Assembly (NCBI GenBank): GCA_943332615.1
Contig: CALQQB010000001.1
Span: forward strand, 124,001 to 188,000
Direction of reading: 5' to 3'
From: Phenylobacterium deserti
GTDB taxonomy: Bacteria; Pseudomonadota; Alphaproteobacteria; Caulobacterales; Caulobacteraceae
Length of the DNA stretch: 64,000 bases
Shown: positions 1 to 10,475 of the stretch, piece by piece
How positions within the stretch are numbered: the stretch's first letter is position 1
Layout of the letters: each line of letters opens with the position of its first letter
Translations under genes and position numbers: made by a program
Notes under the pieces: model-generated
What the model saw: the letters and a program-made list of their open reading frames with translations, nothing else
The model's database searches: none
What the model was told of the DNA's origin: nothing

Positions 1-1
1 C

Positions 2-149
2 AACCCGCTGCTGGCCCTGCCGACCGTGGTGGTCGCGCCGCACCAGGCGTGGCTGACGGCGGAGACCCTGGACCGCAGCCTGGCCGTCGCCTTCGAAAAC
101 TGCCGCCGGCTGGCGGCCGGCGAACCCCTGCTCAACCGGATCGTCTGAT
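2..149 (+). CDS. D-isomer-specific 2-hydroxyacid dehydrogenase, C-terminal fragment (truncated by window edge)
   Basis: Open frame from base 2, NPLLALPTVVVAPHQAWLTAETLDRSLAVAFENCRRLAAGEPLLNRIV*, typical C-terminus of the 2-hydroxyacid dehydrogenase family. Confidence 0.75.
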
Positions 150-855
150 GACCCGCCCCACCCTCGTCTTCGCCTCTGGCCAACTGCTGACCGAGGATGT
201 CTGGGCGCCGCAGGTCGTGGCGCTGGCGGACGACTACGACATCTTCGTCGCCGACCATGGCCAGGACGACACCATCGCCGGCATGGCGGTCCGCCTGCTG
301 GACGCCGCCCCGCCACGGTTCCACCTGGTCGCCCACGCCATGGGCGGCTTCACTGCGTTCGAGGTGATGCGCCGTGCGCCGGAGCGAGTGATCAGCCTGG
401 TGCTCATCGCCACCCTCGCCCCCAACGACGGCCCGGCCCAGACCGAGCGGCGGCAGGGCTACATCCGGCTGGTGGAGGCGGGGAACTTCGAGGGCGTGGT
501 CGAGGAGCGTATCCCGATGCTGGTGCACCCCGACCGGCGCGGCGACGCGGCGCTGCTGGGCGCCATCCGGCGCATGGCGTCCGACACTGGTCCCGAACGG
601 TTCCTGGGCCAGCAGCGCGCGATCATAAGCCGCGCCGACAGCCGGCCGGGGCTGGCGGCGATCACGGTCCCGACGCTGCTGATCCGCGGCGACCATGACG
701 GGATCACGACGCCGGCGCACCAGGACGAGATCCTGGCGGGGATCGTGGGGTCGCGGCTGGAGGTCATAGAGGGCTGCGGGCACCTGCCGACGTTGGAGAA
801 GCCGGAGGAGACGAATGCGATCTTCCGCGACTGGCTGGCAAGGGCCTCGATCTAA
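148..855 (+). CDS. alpha/beta hydrolase
   Basis: MTRPTLVFASGQLLTEDVW...HAMGG nucleophile-elbow-like motif, C-terminal GDHDGIT and GCGHLPTLEKPEE; ATG overlaps upstream TGA. Confidence 0.85.
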   Translation: MTRPTLVFASGQLLTEDVWAPQVVALADDYDIFVADHGQDDTIAGMAVRLLDAAPPRFHLVAHAMGGFTAFEVMRRAPERVISLVLIATLAPNDGPAQTERRQGYIRLVEAGNFEGVVEERIPMLVHPDRRGDAALLGAIRRMASDTGPERFLGQQRAIISRADSRPGLAAITVPTLLIRGDHDGITTPAHQDEILAGIVGSRLEVIEGCGHLPTLEKPEETNAIFRDWLARASI

Positions 856-904
856 GCTGCGGCCTATCCCTTGCGAGGCTTCGCTACAGATGGAAGGCGG
901 GTGC

Positions 905-1297
905 TCAATGGAGCGCCAAGCTGACCAAAAGGAGGTAGCCCACGGCTGCCGCCGGCGCCCCGGCAACGAGCGTCTCAGCGGCCGTCCAGAACCAATAGCG
1001 TTGAGGCTGCTCGCTACGCCGAACCGGAATGCCCTTTCGGGTCCAGTAGCCGCGCCGGATCGCGCCTGAGAGGCGCAAGGATCGGTGAAGGACGGTGGGG
1101 AGCAAGGCTAAAGCTATGAGGGTGCTCAGGACTCTGCCGGGGACGACAGTCCGATGGAAACCCAGACCGACGCCGATCGCAATCGTCGCGGCTAGGAGTG
1201 ACGCTGTTGCGACCGGCAAAGAAACGAGCCAAGCGCGGTAGAGGCCAAGTTCTATCCGGTTCGATGAGAAACCCGGGTGGAGCCACAAACGCGACAT
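905..1297 (-). CDS. hypothetical membrane protein
   Basis: Hydrophobic segments in the 905..1348 ORF; start uncertain (MSRLWLHPG likely). Confidence 0.4.
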   Translation of the reverse strand: MSRLWLHPGFSSNRIELGLYRAWLVSLPVATASLLAATIAIGVGLGFHRTVVPGRVLSTLIALALLPTVLHRSLRLSGAIRRGYWTRKGIPVRRSEQPQRYWFWTAAETLVAGAPAAAVGYLLLVSLALH

Positions 1298-1415
1298 CGT
1301 CGCACCAATAGTGTGCGGACCAGTTCCATCGCTTGCCCCACGCACCATCGTCTCAGTCCAGCATGGACAATCGCCGTCAGCAATGGGGTCGATCGCACCA
1401 TGGCGGTCCGAGCGC

Positions 1416-2468
1416 TTATCTGCCTTCCAACTCCCGCCGCACGATCCCCGCCCCGTCCGCCATGGCCTTCAGCTTGCCGAAGGCCACCTCGCGGCTCTGG
1501 TATTTCATGCCGCAGTCCGGGGCGATGATCAGGCGCTCGGCGTCGATGTAGGGCAGGGCCTGGCGGATGCGGGCGGCGACAGTCTCGGCGGTCTCGATGT
1601 TCGGGTCGTTGAGGTCGATCACGCCGTACATGATGTACTTGCTGGGCAGCTCGCGCAGGATGCTCGGGTCGAGGTTCGGCTGGGCGGCCTCGATGGAGAT
1701 GATGTCGACGTCGGAGGCTTCGAGTTCCTCCAGGAAGGCGTAGCCGCCGGGCTTCGACGCGCCCTTGTGGACGTGGGCGTAGCCGAAGCAGATGTGCAGC
1801 GCGGTCAGGCCGCCGACGCCCTTCACCGCGCGATTGATGGCGTCGATGGCGAAGCTGCGGGCCTCGTCCGCCTTGGCCTGCAGGTAGGGCTCGTCCAGCT
1901 GCACGATATCGACGCCGGCGGCGAACAGATCGCGGGCCTCGGCGTTGACGGCGTCGGCGTAGTCCATGGCGAGCGAGCGGGCGTCCGGATAGTAATCGTT
2001 CTGCGCCTGCTGGGTCATGGTGAAGGGGCCGGGGATGGTGATCTTCACCGGCGCGCCGGCGCGGGCCTTCAAGAAGGCGGCGTCCTGCGCCTCGATCGGC
2101 CCGATGCGGCGGATCGGGCCGGCGACGCGGGGGACGGGGTTCAGCGCCCCGGTGCGGTCCATGGCCATCCCGGGCGGATCGGTCTCGATGCCGGCCAGCG
2201 CTGTGGCCAGGCGGTTGGAATAGCTTTCGCGGCGCATCTCGCCGTCGCCGATGATGTCGATGCCGGCCAGCTTCTGGTCACTGATCGCCATCAGGGTGGC
2301 GGCCTCCTGGGCGTCGGCCAGCAGGGCTTCCGGAATCCGCCACAGCTCCCGGGCCCGCACCCGCGGCGGCAGGCGCGACTTCAGACCCTCGCGGTCGATC
2401 AGCCAGTCGGGTTGCGGATAGCTGCCCACGATCGCGGTCGGCAGGAGGGGCAGGCCGAGGAGCGACAT
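1416..2468 (-). CDS. MetE C-terminal-like (cobalamin-independent methionine synthase family) methyltransferase
   Basis: 350 aa; LPTAIVGSYPQPDWLIDREGLKSRLPP, IDIIGDGEMRRESYSNRL, LDEPYLQ, HICFGYAH, PDCGMKYQSR motifs. Confidence 0.85.
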   Translation of the reverse strand: MSLLGLPLLPTAIVGSYPQPDWLIDREGLKSRLPPRVRARELWRIPEALLADAQEAATLMAISDQKLAGIDIIGDGEMRRESYSNRLATALAGIETDPPGMAMDRTGALNPVPRVAGPIRRIGPIEAQDAAFLKARAGAPVKITIPGPFTMTQQAQNDYYPDARSLAMDYADAVNAEARDLFAAGVDIVQLDEPYLQAKADEARSFAIDAINRAVKGVGGLTALHICFGYAHVHKGASKPGGYAFLEELEASDVDIISIEAAQPNLDPSILRELPSKYIMYGVIDLNDPNIETAETVAARIRQALPYIDAERLIIAPDCGMKYQSREVAFGKLKAMADGAGIVRRELEGR

Positions 2469-2486
2469 CGCGGGGGGACTTCCTAA

Positions 2487-2514
2487 TTCGTTAGAATACT
2501 ATCTATTTCGTAGG
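2487..2514. promoter_or_regulatory. putative MarR operator pair (TTCGTTAG / TTCGTAGG, 20 bp apart)
   Basis: Repeated TTCGTWRG in the AT-rich divergent promoter between the MetE-like and MarR genes; related copy (reverse orientation CTTACGAA) at 3136-3143. Confidence 0.4.
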
Positions 2515-2593
2515 AAGCCGGCCACGAGCTGTCAACGCCAGCCATTTTGGGGCCGCGATTGCACGGCGCCGGTTGCGGTGGAATGGTCCGACG

Positions 2594-3073
2594 ATGAGCG
2601 ACGCCGAGTTCTATGCCGATCCGACCCATTCCATCGGCTATCTGACCCGCATCGCCTTCCGGGCGTTCGCGCGCGCGCTGGAGGTGCGGACGGCGCCGCA
2701 TGGCGTCTCGGCCGGCCAGTGGCGGTTCCTGCGCGTGCTGTGGCAGGAGGATGGCCTGACCCAGCGCGAACTCAGCCGCCGTGTCGGCATGCGCGAGCCG
2801 ACGACGGTGATCGCCCTGAACAGCCTCGAGCGCAGCAATTTCGTGGTGCGCCAGAAGAGTGTCGAGGACCGTCGAAAAGTCCACGTCTACCTGACGCCCG
2901 AGGCCAAGGCCCTGCACGCTGTGCTGATGCCCGCGGTGGCCCAGGTGAACGCCGTGGCGCTCGCCGGCCTGACGCCCGATGAGATCGCGATCCTGCGAAA
3001 AGCCCTCACCCAGGTCGGCCGCAACCTCGCCGTCGACGCCGATGACGCCCCCAGCATGGACAGCGCCGCGTAG
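2594..3073 (+). CDS. MarR family transcriptional regulator
   Basis: MSDAEFYADPTHSIGYLTRIAFRAFARALE...LTQRELSRRVGMREPTTVIALNSLERSNFVVRQKSVEDRRKVHVYLTPEAKAL. Confidence 0.9.
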   Translation: MSDAEFYADPTHSIGYLTRIAFRAFARALEVRTAPHGVSAGQWRFLRVLWQEDGLTQRELSRRVGMREPTTVIALNSLERSNFVVRQKSVEDRRKVHVYLTPEAKALHAVLMPAVAQVNAVALAGLTPDEIAILRKALTQVGRNLAVDADDAPSMDSAA

Positions 3074-3200
3074 GCGCCCCCTGGCCGGACTGACGTCGCC
3101 CGTCGGACGAGGCCTGGATCGCTCACAATGATTAGCTTACGAAGCATATTCAAAGCGGTCCGACGACGCGGTCGAGGCCGATCCTAAGGGGAGATGCGGG

Positions 3201-4328
3201 ATGGACGACAGCGACCTGATGGCCCGGGTGGACCGCGAGTTCATCGGCATGGTCTCGCCCACGTCGCCACGTATCCAGGCCGGCGGCCATCCCTGCCAGG
3301 GCCTTTACACCACGCCCAAGGGCCGGGCGCCCAAGACCGCGTTTATCGCTACTCACTACAACGTCGACTTTTCCGAGCACTACATCGCCCCCTACCTGGC
3401 CACCCGTGGCTTCGGATTCCTGGGCTGGAACACGCGCTATCGCGGCGCCGAGGACCAGTTCCTGCTGGAGCACGCGGTGATCGATATCGGGGAGGGCATG
3501 CGCTGGCTACGGGCCCGAGGCGTGGAGACCATCGTCATCCTGGGCAACTCCGGCGGCGGGTCGCTGATGGGCGCCTACCAGGCCGAGGCGATCGCGCCGA
3601 CCCTGGGCGATCTGGTGCGCGGCGCCGGACTGGAGGCGCTGAGCACCCTGCCCAGGGCCGACCTCTATATCTCGCTCAACGCCCACCAGGGCCGGCCCGA
3701 GGTGCTGACCGACTGGATGGACGCCTCGGTGGTCGATGAGTTCGACCCGGTCGCCACCGACGAAAGCCTGAACCCGTTCAACCCGGACAACGGCCCGCCC
3801 TATTCGGAGGATTTCATCGCGCGCTATCGCGCCGCCCAGCGGGCGCGCAACCAGCGCATCACCGACTATGCCAAGACCGAGCTTGCCCGCCTGAACGCGG
3901 CGGGCGTCCCCGACCGTCTGATGCCGCTGTTCCGCTGCTGGGGCGACCTGCGGATGATGGACGGCGCCATCGACCCGTCGGACCGCAAAACCCCCTGGTG
4001 CTACCGCGGCCACCCCGCGACGGCCAACAAGAGCCCTTCGATTGGCCGGGCCAACAACCTGAAGACCTGGCTCTCGATGTGGAGCCTGGAGACCTCGAAA
4101 TGTCAGGGTGGCGAGCAGTTGGCGAAGTTCGACATGCCGTGCCTGGTGGTGCAGGGCCTGGCCGACACCGGCGTGTTCCCCTCAGACGCCCACAAAATCT
4201 TCGGCAATATTGGCACGTCCGACAAGAGGCTGCAGCTGATCAAGGGCGCCCACTACTTCGAGGACAGCCGCGCCGAACGCGACGCCATGGCGGACCTGCT
4301 CGCTGACTGGGTGAATTCGCGGGCCTGA
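3201..4328 (+). CDS. alpha/beta hydrolase family protein
   Basis: 375 aa; LGNSGGGSLMGAYQ nucleophile-elbow motif, VVQGLADTGVFPSDAHKIF, GAHYFED. Confidence 0.75.
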   Translation: MDDSDLMARVDREFIGMVSPTSPRIQAGGHPCQGLYTTPKGRAPKTAFIATHYNVDFSEHYIAPYLATRGFGFLGWNTRYRGAEDQFLLEHAVIDIGEGMRWLRARGVETIVILGNSGGGSLMGAYQAEAIAPTLGDLVRGAGLEALSTLPRADLYISLNAHQGRPEVLTDWMDASVVDEFDPVATDESLNPFNPDNGPPYSEDFIARYRAAQRARNQRITDYAKTELARLNAAGVPDRLMPLFRCWGDLRMMDGAIDPSDRKTPWCYRGHPATANKSPSIGRANNLKTWLSMWSLETSKCQGGEQLAKFDMPCLVVQGLADTGVFPSDAHKIFGNIGTSDKRLQLIKGAHYFEDSRAERDAMADLLADWVNSRA

Positions 4329-4331
4329 CGC

Positions 4332-4808
4332 CTAATCGTCGGTCTTCGCCTCGGTTGGGGCGAAGGTCATGGGCGGGCCCCAGTCCTCGCCCAGCAGGTG
4401 GGCGGCCTTCAGCAGCGCGGCCTTGCCCAGGCGCCGCCCCAGTTCGTCGGCCATGATCACCATCGAGTGCTGGGCATCGACGCGCATGGTCTCGCCGGTC
4501 GCGGTCGGGACCAGCTGCTTGACCCGGCGATTGGTGGGATCGTCGACCAGGGCGACGATGCCCAGTTCGACCATCTGGTTGATGGTCGCGTGAATAGCCT
4601 GGCGGCTCACGCCCATGTTGCGGGCGATGTCGGAAGGCCGTCGTACGCCGAGCACGATGTTGGCCATCACCATCGATTGCGGGCGGGTCACCGTGGGCCA
4701 CCCTCGCGCCTGAAGGTAGTTCTGCAGCCCCTCGTCGAACCAGTAGAAACCCTGCAACAGCGACAGCAACAGATGTTTGATGTCGTCGTCCGCCGTCACG
4801 CGCCGCAC
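4332..4808 (-). CDS. MarR family transcriptional regulator
   Basis: RRPSDIARNMGVSRQAIHATINQMVELGIVALVDDPTNRRVKQLVPTATG wHTH. Confidence 0.85.
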   Translation of the reverse strand: MRRVTADDDIKHLLLSLLQGFYWFDEGLQNYLQARGWPTVTRPQSMVMANIVLGVRRPSDIARNMGVSRQAIHATINQMVELGIVALVDDPTNRRVKQLVPTATGETMRVDAQHSMVIMADELGRRLGKAALLKAAHLLGEDWGPPMTFAPTEAKTDD

Positions 4809-4874
4809 TCAGCCTCCAATGAACCGCGCGGCTTTCGTGGGGCGCTTCCGACCGATTGTCAAAAGAACGCGGGC

Positions 4875-7323
4875 TCACGCCGCGCCCAGCATGCCCTGCC
4901 GCAGCGCGCTCTCCAACGTCGGAACCACGCTCTCGATCGTCTCGAAGAGATCACGCGGGACGATCGGCTTGCGCGCGTGGCCGCTGAAACCGTGGCCGGG
5001 GTACAGGGTCTCCAGGTCGTCGTCGGCTGTGAAGGCGATCGCGGGAACCTGGCAGTTGGGCCCCCCCTGCACGCGGATCTCACGCAGCAGGTCCACACCG
5101 CTCATGTCCGGCATGCGGATATCCAAGATCAAGAGGTCAACGGGCTGGAGGCGTGCGATCCTCAAAGCCTCAGGGCCATTGCCGGCGTCGAAGATCTCCG
5201 CGCCAACGCTCTCGAGGATCGAGCGCATGAGATCGCGGTTTGGAGCGGTGTCATCGACCACCAGAATGCGCAGGCCGGAGAAGTCGGCCGGAACCGGCTC
5301 GCGCACTTCGACGGTGGTGTTCGCCATGGGGGCCGAGATATCGAAGAAGAAAGTGGCGCCCTCGCCAGGCGCGCTGCGGACGCCGATCTGGCCCCCCCAT
5401 GGCTTCGGCAAAGCCCTTGCAGATCGCCAGGCCAAGGCCCGTGCCCCCATGCTGGCGCGTCGAGGATCCATCGACCTGTGAGAAGCGCTTGAAGAGCGTG
5501 GTCTGCTCTCCGGGCGTGAGGCCGGCGCCCGTGTCCTGAACCCCGATATGAAGCCGGGCGCCCGCGCGATTATAGTGAGCCTGCAGCTTGACTGAGCCAG
5601 CATCGGTAAACTTGACCGCATTGCTGATGAGGTTGAGCAGGATCTGTCGCAAGCGGTCGGGATCAAGCGTGAGCGACGCCGGCAGATCCTGCAGTTCCAG
5701 CTCAAGGCCCAGGCCCTTCTCCTCGGCCTGGGGCGTGAACATCAGCAGCGTATCCGTCAGCACCTCCGTTGGTGAGGTCTGACGCGGGCGAATCTCGAAC
5801 TGGCCGGCCTCAAGCTTCGAGAAGTCGAGCACATCGTTGACGATCGAGAGCAGAGCCTTGCCTGCGCCCTCGACGCGCGCCACGCAGGTCGTCGCCTTAG
5901 CGTCCAGATTGGGGTGGGCGGCCAGCATGCTTGTGAAACCAAGGATCGCCGTGAGGGGGGTGCGGATTTCATGGCTCATGTTCGCCATGAAATCCGTCTT
6001 GACCTGCGCCGCCGCCTCAGCTGCATTGCGGGCTGCCAGGAGTTCCGCCTCCAGGTTCCGTTGCGCGCTGACGTCGCGCATCACATTGATGATCTCGATC
6101 GGTGCGCCGGCCGTGTCGCGGATCACCGTCGGGTTTTCCTGCATCCAGATCCAGCTTCCGTCGGCCCGACGCACGCGCGCTTGCAGGGTGTGACCGGCGG
6201 GGTCGGGCTGGCCGGCGAACCTCGCCGCACGCAACGCCGCCAGATTCGGCACATCGTCGGGATGGATCAGCGAGACCCCCGTCGTGCCAATGAGTTCGCC
6301 CGGATCGTAGCCCAGGACCCGCCGGCAGCTCGGCGAGATCCAGGTGATGCCCTCTTCCGGCGAACTTCGGAAAATCACGTCCGAAGTATTCTCGGTCAGA
6401 AACCTCAGCTGCGCCTCGTTGCGGCGGATTTGTTCATCGGCGAGTTTGAGGTCGGTGATGTCGAGAACGAAGCCGAAGACGGTTTCTATGGCGCCGTCAG
6501 GGTCGAAGCGGCATGAGCCCCTTGTCGAAACTTGCCGGAGTTCTCCATCGGGTCGGGTAATTCGGGCCTGAATTTCGAACGGCTCGCCTGTCGTCAACGC
6601 GCGTCCGACCAAGGCCTTCAGGGCGGCTCGATCCTCAGGCTGGTATGTGTCGAGGGTGGCTTGGAGACCGGGCGACGGGGAGTCGGGATCCAAGCCGAAG
6701 ATCTTGTAGAGTTGAGGCGACCAGGTGGTCGTTCGGGTCGCGGCATCCAGCGACCAACGTCCCAGGCCCGCTATCGTCTCGGCTTGCGCGAGCAGTTCCT
6801 TCTTACGGTCACGTTCGCGCTCCAGCGCCGCGAACGCCGAGATATCACGCCGCATCTCCAGCGCGGCGGTCACCGACCCCGCCATGGCCTCCAGCAGCGC
6901 GCGATCCTGCGCGTTGAAATCCGATCGCGGATGGCTGTCGATGATGCAAAGCGTTCCGAGGCGCTCACCGGTGGACAGGGTCAGCGGCGCACCTGCGTAG
7001 AATCGGATGTGCGGCGCGCCGGTCACTAAGGGATTGTCGCGGAACCGTGCGTCCTGCGTCGCATCCGGAATGACCATCGCGCCGCCGGACCGGATCGCGT
7101 AGTCACAGAAGGCGACGTCTCGCCCCGTTTCGCGGGTGTCCAGGCCTATGCAGGCCTTGAACCATTGGCGATCCGTATCGACGAGCGAGATCAAAGCGAT
7201 GGGAGCGTTGAACGCTCGCGCCGCCACGTTCGTCAGATGATCGAAAATGGCTTCCGGCGCCGTGTCCAGGATCCGCAGCGCGGTGAGGGCTTTGAGGCGT
7301 TGGAGTTCAACGGGGGGGTGCAT
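4875..7323 (-). pseudogene. GAF/PAS/PAS hybrid sensor histidine kinase with C-terminal receiver domain, split by a +1 frameshift
   Basis: Frame A (5251..7323): GAF, PAS repeats, MSHEIRTPLTAILGF H-box, HATPase to EAMGG. Frame B (from ~5400 down to 4875): QIGVRSAPGEGATFFF then receiver domain (LVVDDTAPN, LLILDIRMPDMSG). Junction is a run of 7 C on the plus strand at 5392-5398. Confidence 0.75.
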
Positions 7324-7736
7324 CGCGCCTCGGGGGTCTGCCTTGCGCCTGGATCGCGGAGAGTCTGATAGGAGCTTGTGGGGCCGCGCTTTCAGAAGCG
7401 TTAAATATGGGTCCTACAAATTTGGATAGTGCGCCGGTCAAGTTGAAAGCTGCTTGGCAGATCATGAGGGCCGGCTTCCATTGGTTGCGGCCTTCAGCGG
7501 ACCCGCGCCCTCCGCTGCCCGTTCGCGGCCGAACGGCAGAAGCCGCTCGCGGTCCAACTCCACCATGTTCCGGTTGCCCAGCCGGCGCTTCAACGTCGCT
7601 AGGGTGTCGTCCTTTGAACGCCCTGGTGCTTTGCCTGAGAGCCGCAATTCATATCCAGGTGCTGGCGACGTGCACGCTCAGGCAATGCCACGACCCCCGC
7701 CGCGGGGCATCCTGGTCGTGCAGGTGTCGCGCCAAT

Positions 7737-8159
7737 CTAGGGCTTCGGCGGGGAGAAGCCGTCGGGTAGGAAGCCGCGCAACAGAGCCTCTACGGCGACC
7801 GTCACCGGGCCGGTCAACTGGCGCTTGCCCGCCTCCAGCTCCAGGATCCGACTGCCGCCGTGCTTGTCGGAGAAACGGAGCGCGCGGGCCAAGTCCTCTG
7901 GGCTCCAGCCCATCGCCTCGCGCGCCTGCCGCAGGTGGTCCCCGGTTTCGATCAAGTGTTGCTCCCCGGATACGCCGCCCGCATGACGGGCGGGGCGGGT
8001 TTTTGATCCAATCGACGTTTCGGTGCAACTCAAGTGAGTGCGGCACTTTCGCGAGTTCCCGAGTGTAGCGGAGAGGGGACAGCCTTGTGTGGGGAATTCT
8101 TTGTCAAGGGCCCCGAAGAGCTTCAACCGGCGGCAACCCGATCCTTGATCAGACCGCAA
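7737..8159 (-). CDS. helix-turn-helix (XRE-like) domain protein, start uncertain
   Basis: C-terminal part ETGDHLRQAREAMGWSPEDLARALRFSDKHGGSRILELEAGKRQLTGPVTVAVEALL looks like an XRE HTH; N-terminus may be over-extended. Confidence 0.55.
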   Translation of the reverse strand: MRSDQGSGCRRLKLFGALDKEFPTQGCPLSATLGNSRKCRTHLSCTETSIGSKTRPARHAGGVSGEQHLIETGDHLRQAREAMGWSPEDLARALRFSDKHGGSRILELEAGKRQLTGPVTVAVEALLRGFLPDGFSPPKP

Positions 8160-9672
8160 GCAGACCTACCGCCCGCCGCATTTCACCCACCAGTTCGTGG
8201 GAGTTAATGGGTTTGCGAACGACGGGGCGGTCGCGATAGCGAATATCGTCGAGCTGAGCATAGCCAGTGCAGAAGACGAACGGCACACCCTCTGATTCCA
8301 GTCTTTCAGCGAGTGGATACACGACACTGCCGTCGAGATTCACGTCGAGCACCGCCACATCGACCGGGTCTGAGACGTCTAGAAGCTGGATTGCTTCCGC
8401 CACGCTTCCTGCCGGGCCGATGACGTCCCAGCCGAGATCAATCAGAATGCTACAGAGTTCGAGCGCGAGCAGCGATTCGTCTTCCACGACGAGTACCCGC
8501 CCGATGGTCTTTTCGCCGATCGGGACGACCTTGGAGTCCGACGGGAGCGAGTGGCCCGGATTGGCCTGAGGCCGATAGACGCTTGCCGGCAGCACCGCGG
8601 AGAACTGCATTCCAACCGGCAACCAGTCGATCGCCAGCGTCCCGCTCAGTTGGCGTGTCGTCACCTCGCTGATCAGGGTTGACCCGAAGCCCCTCGCCTG
8701 CGGCGGGCTTACGGGCGGGCCGCCGCTTTCGCGCCACCGCAAGCTGATCGCCTCGCTGGGCAATATCTCGAACTCGATGTCGACGCGCCCGTTCTCCTGC
8801 GAAAGGGCGCCGTACTTCACCGCGTTGGTAGCCAACTCATGGAATAGTAAGCTGAGCGGCTGAACGGCGTTGGGTTCGAGCCTGATCGTCGGGCCGACCA
8901 TATGAATTTGGCCAGGCCGCTGAAAGGGGGAGATCTCCTCAGCGATGATCTGTGCGAGATTCGCCCCTTCCCATCGGTTGTCAGCCAGCAGCGAATGGGC
9001 GCGCGCCAACGCAGACACTCGCCCGCGCACCGCCGCGATGAACTCGTCCTTGGTCGAAGCCCGCGTCAGCGACACAACCGCCTGCACGACCGCGAGCACA
9101 TTCTTGGCACGGTGATCGACCTCACGGGCCAGGAGAAGCCGGGCTTCACCGGCCGCCACCAGGTTTTCATTTGCCAACTCAAGATCTCTCGCGCGCCTTT
9201 CGACGCGAATTTCCAGCTCGGCGTTCATTTTGGACAGTTCAGCGTTTGCGTCGTCAATCTTGCGTTGTGCCTCCATCTGCTCGGTCACATCCCGGGTGAT
9301 CTCGGCGAAACCCAGCAAGGACCCGTCTTCGGTGCGAATGGTCTCCACGACCACATCCGCCCAGAATGGACTTCCGTCCTTTCGTACCCGCCAGCCCCGC
9401 GTTTCGAACCGACCCTCGTGGGAGGCCATGTCAAGGGTGCGTTGAGGCGCCCCCGATGCTTGATCCTCAGGGGTGTAAAACCTCGAGAAGTGTTGCCCAA
9501 TAATCTCCTTGCCTTGGTAACCCTTGAATCGTTCGGCCCCTGGGTTCCAGCTAGCAACGATGCCATCGGGATTGATCATGTAAATCGCGTATTCGGTGAC
9601 TGACTCCACGAGAAGTCTATATTGGTGATCATCAAGAGACGGATGCTGCGTATCTTTAGGCGCGGAGGCCAT
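8149..9672 (-). CDS. PAS domain HWE/HisKA_2-type sensor histidine kinase with C-terminal receiver domain
   Basis: PAS (YAIYMINPDGIVASWNPGAERFKGY), REVDHRAKNVLAVVQAVVSLTRA H-box, C-terminal VLVVEDESLLALELCSILIDLGW receiver. Confidence 0.88.
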   Translation of the reverse strand: MASAPKDTQHPSLDDHQYRLLVESVTEYAIYMINPDGIVASWNPGAERFKGYQGKEIIGQHFSRFYTPEDQASGAPQRTLDMASHEGRFETRGWRVRKDGSPFWADVVVETIRTEDGSLLGFAEITRDVTEQMEAQRKIDDANAELSKMNAELEIRVERRARDLELANENLVAAGEARLLLAREVDHRAKNVLAVVQAVVSLTRASTKDEFIAAVRGRVSALARAHSLLADNRWEGANLAQIIAEEISPFQRPGQIHMVGPTIRLEPNAVQPLSLLFHELATNAVKYGALSQENGRVDIEFEILPSEAISLRWRESGGPPVSPPQARGFGSTLISEVTTRQLSGTLAIDWLPVGMQFSAVLPASVYRPQANPGHSLPSDSKVVPIGEKTIGRVLVVEDESLLALELCSILIDLGWDVIGPAGSVAEAIQLLDVSDPVDVAVLDVNLDGSVVYPLAERLESEGVPFVFCTGYAQLDDIRYRDRPVVRKPINSHELVGEMRRAVGLLAV

Positions 9673-10333
9673 TTTCTTTGTCCCGCCCAACCGGTTGGGT
9701 CGTGTCGCAGGAAAATCGAAAGTGCGCCGGACGGGCACCTCAGTGATTGCTTACTGTGCGCTCTTTTCGTCCTGAACTATCACGAAATATAAAGACGTTC
9801 GGCCACGGCAAACCGCCTGCGGCCCCGGGCTCGACGTCGCGAACGGCGGCACAGTCAAGAGCGAAACGTCAGAAACTGATCCGACGGGAACTCACGTGCA
9901 GGTGCGAGGGATCAGCCCGCAACTTTAATTCCGTAGGTCCCTTGAGACCTGGATCATGAAGCCGCCATTCGCTTCGAGTGCGACGCTCCGAGCCGCCGGG
10001 CACATTCTTCCCTCGGCGCTAAGGCCACGGCGTTCCGCGTGTCACCGCCACCTTGGATGGTGATCGGCGAGGCGCGCACGTGCGGTTGTCGCTCACCTGC
10101 GCGCGCCAGGATCCGAAATCCGGCCTCGCGAACGTCGCCATTTACGTGCGCGCTGCCTTGTCGAAAGGCCGCGAAAAACGTCGTGCGATAGCGTAGAAGC
10201 CGCAAGCGGCGTCGTGACCGAACTCGTTGAGACTGCTCGAAAAGTGCATCAATTGCAATCGCATAGGCTGTCCGTCGCGCCCATGATGGACTGGACAAAT
10301 AGTTTAATAAAAACAGTATTTTACTGATACTCG

Positions 10334-10354
10334 TGTGCACATTTTGCACACGGA
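10334..10354. promoter_or_regulatory. 8-bp inverted repeat CGTGTGCA-N5-TGCACACG
   Basis: Perfect inverted repeat in an AT-rich patch of the 9.96-10.57 kb non-coding interval. Confidence 0.45.
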
Positions 10355-10475
10355 TGTTCGCGTTCTCTACCGTTTTCGTTTCGTCGATTGGGTAGGCCGG
10401 AGCCCGCGAACTCGCGCATCGCACGCACCCAGAGCCCAAACGCGCGCGGAGATGCGCTTTAGCCCGATCCTGCGC

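Noticed and set aside
1311-2486. Long ORFs antisense to confident genes (e.g. 1311..2486 +, 4398..5492 +, 12765..13631 +, 22562..23908 -, 45499..47331 -)
   Set aside because: They mirror high-GC coding genes and have low-complexity R/G/A/V-rich translations without recognisable domains; typical antisense artefacts.
5392-5398. Programmed -1 ribosomal frameshift at the G7 run
   Set aside because: Restoring the downstream frame needs loss of one base (+1 direction), not -1; no stimulatory structure could be shown by eye. Slippage or error is more plausible.
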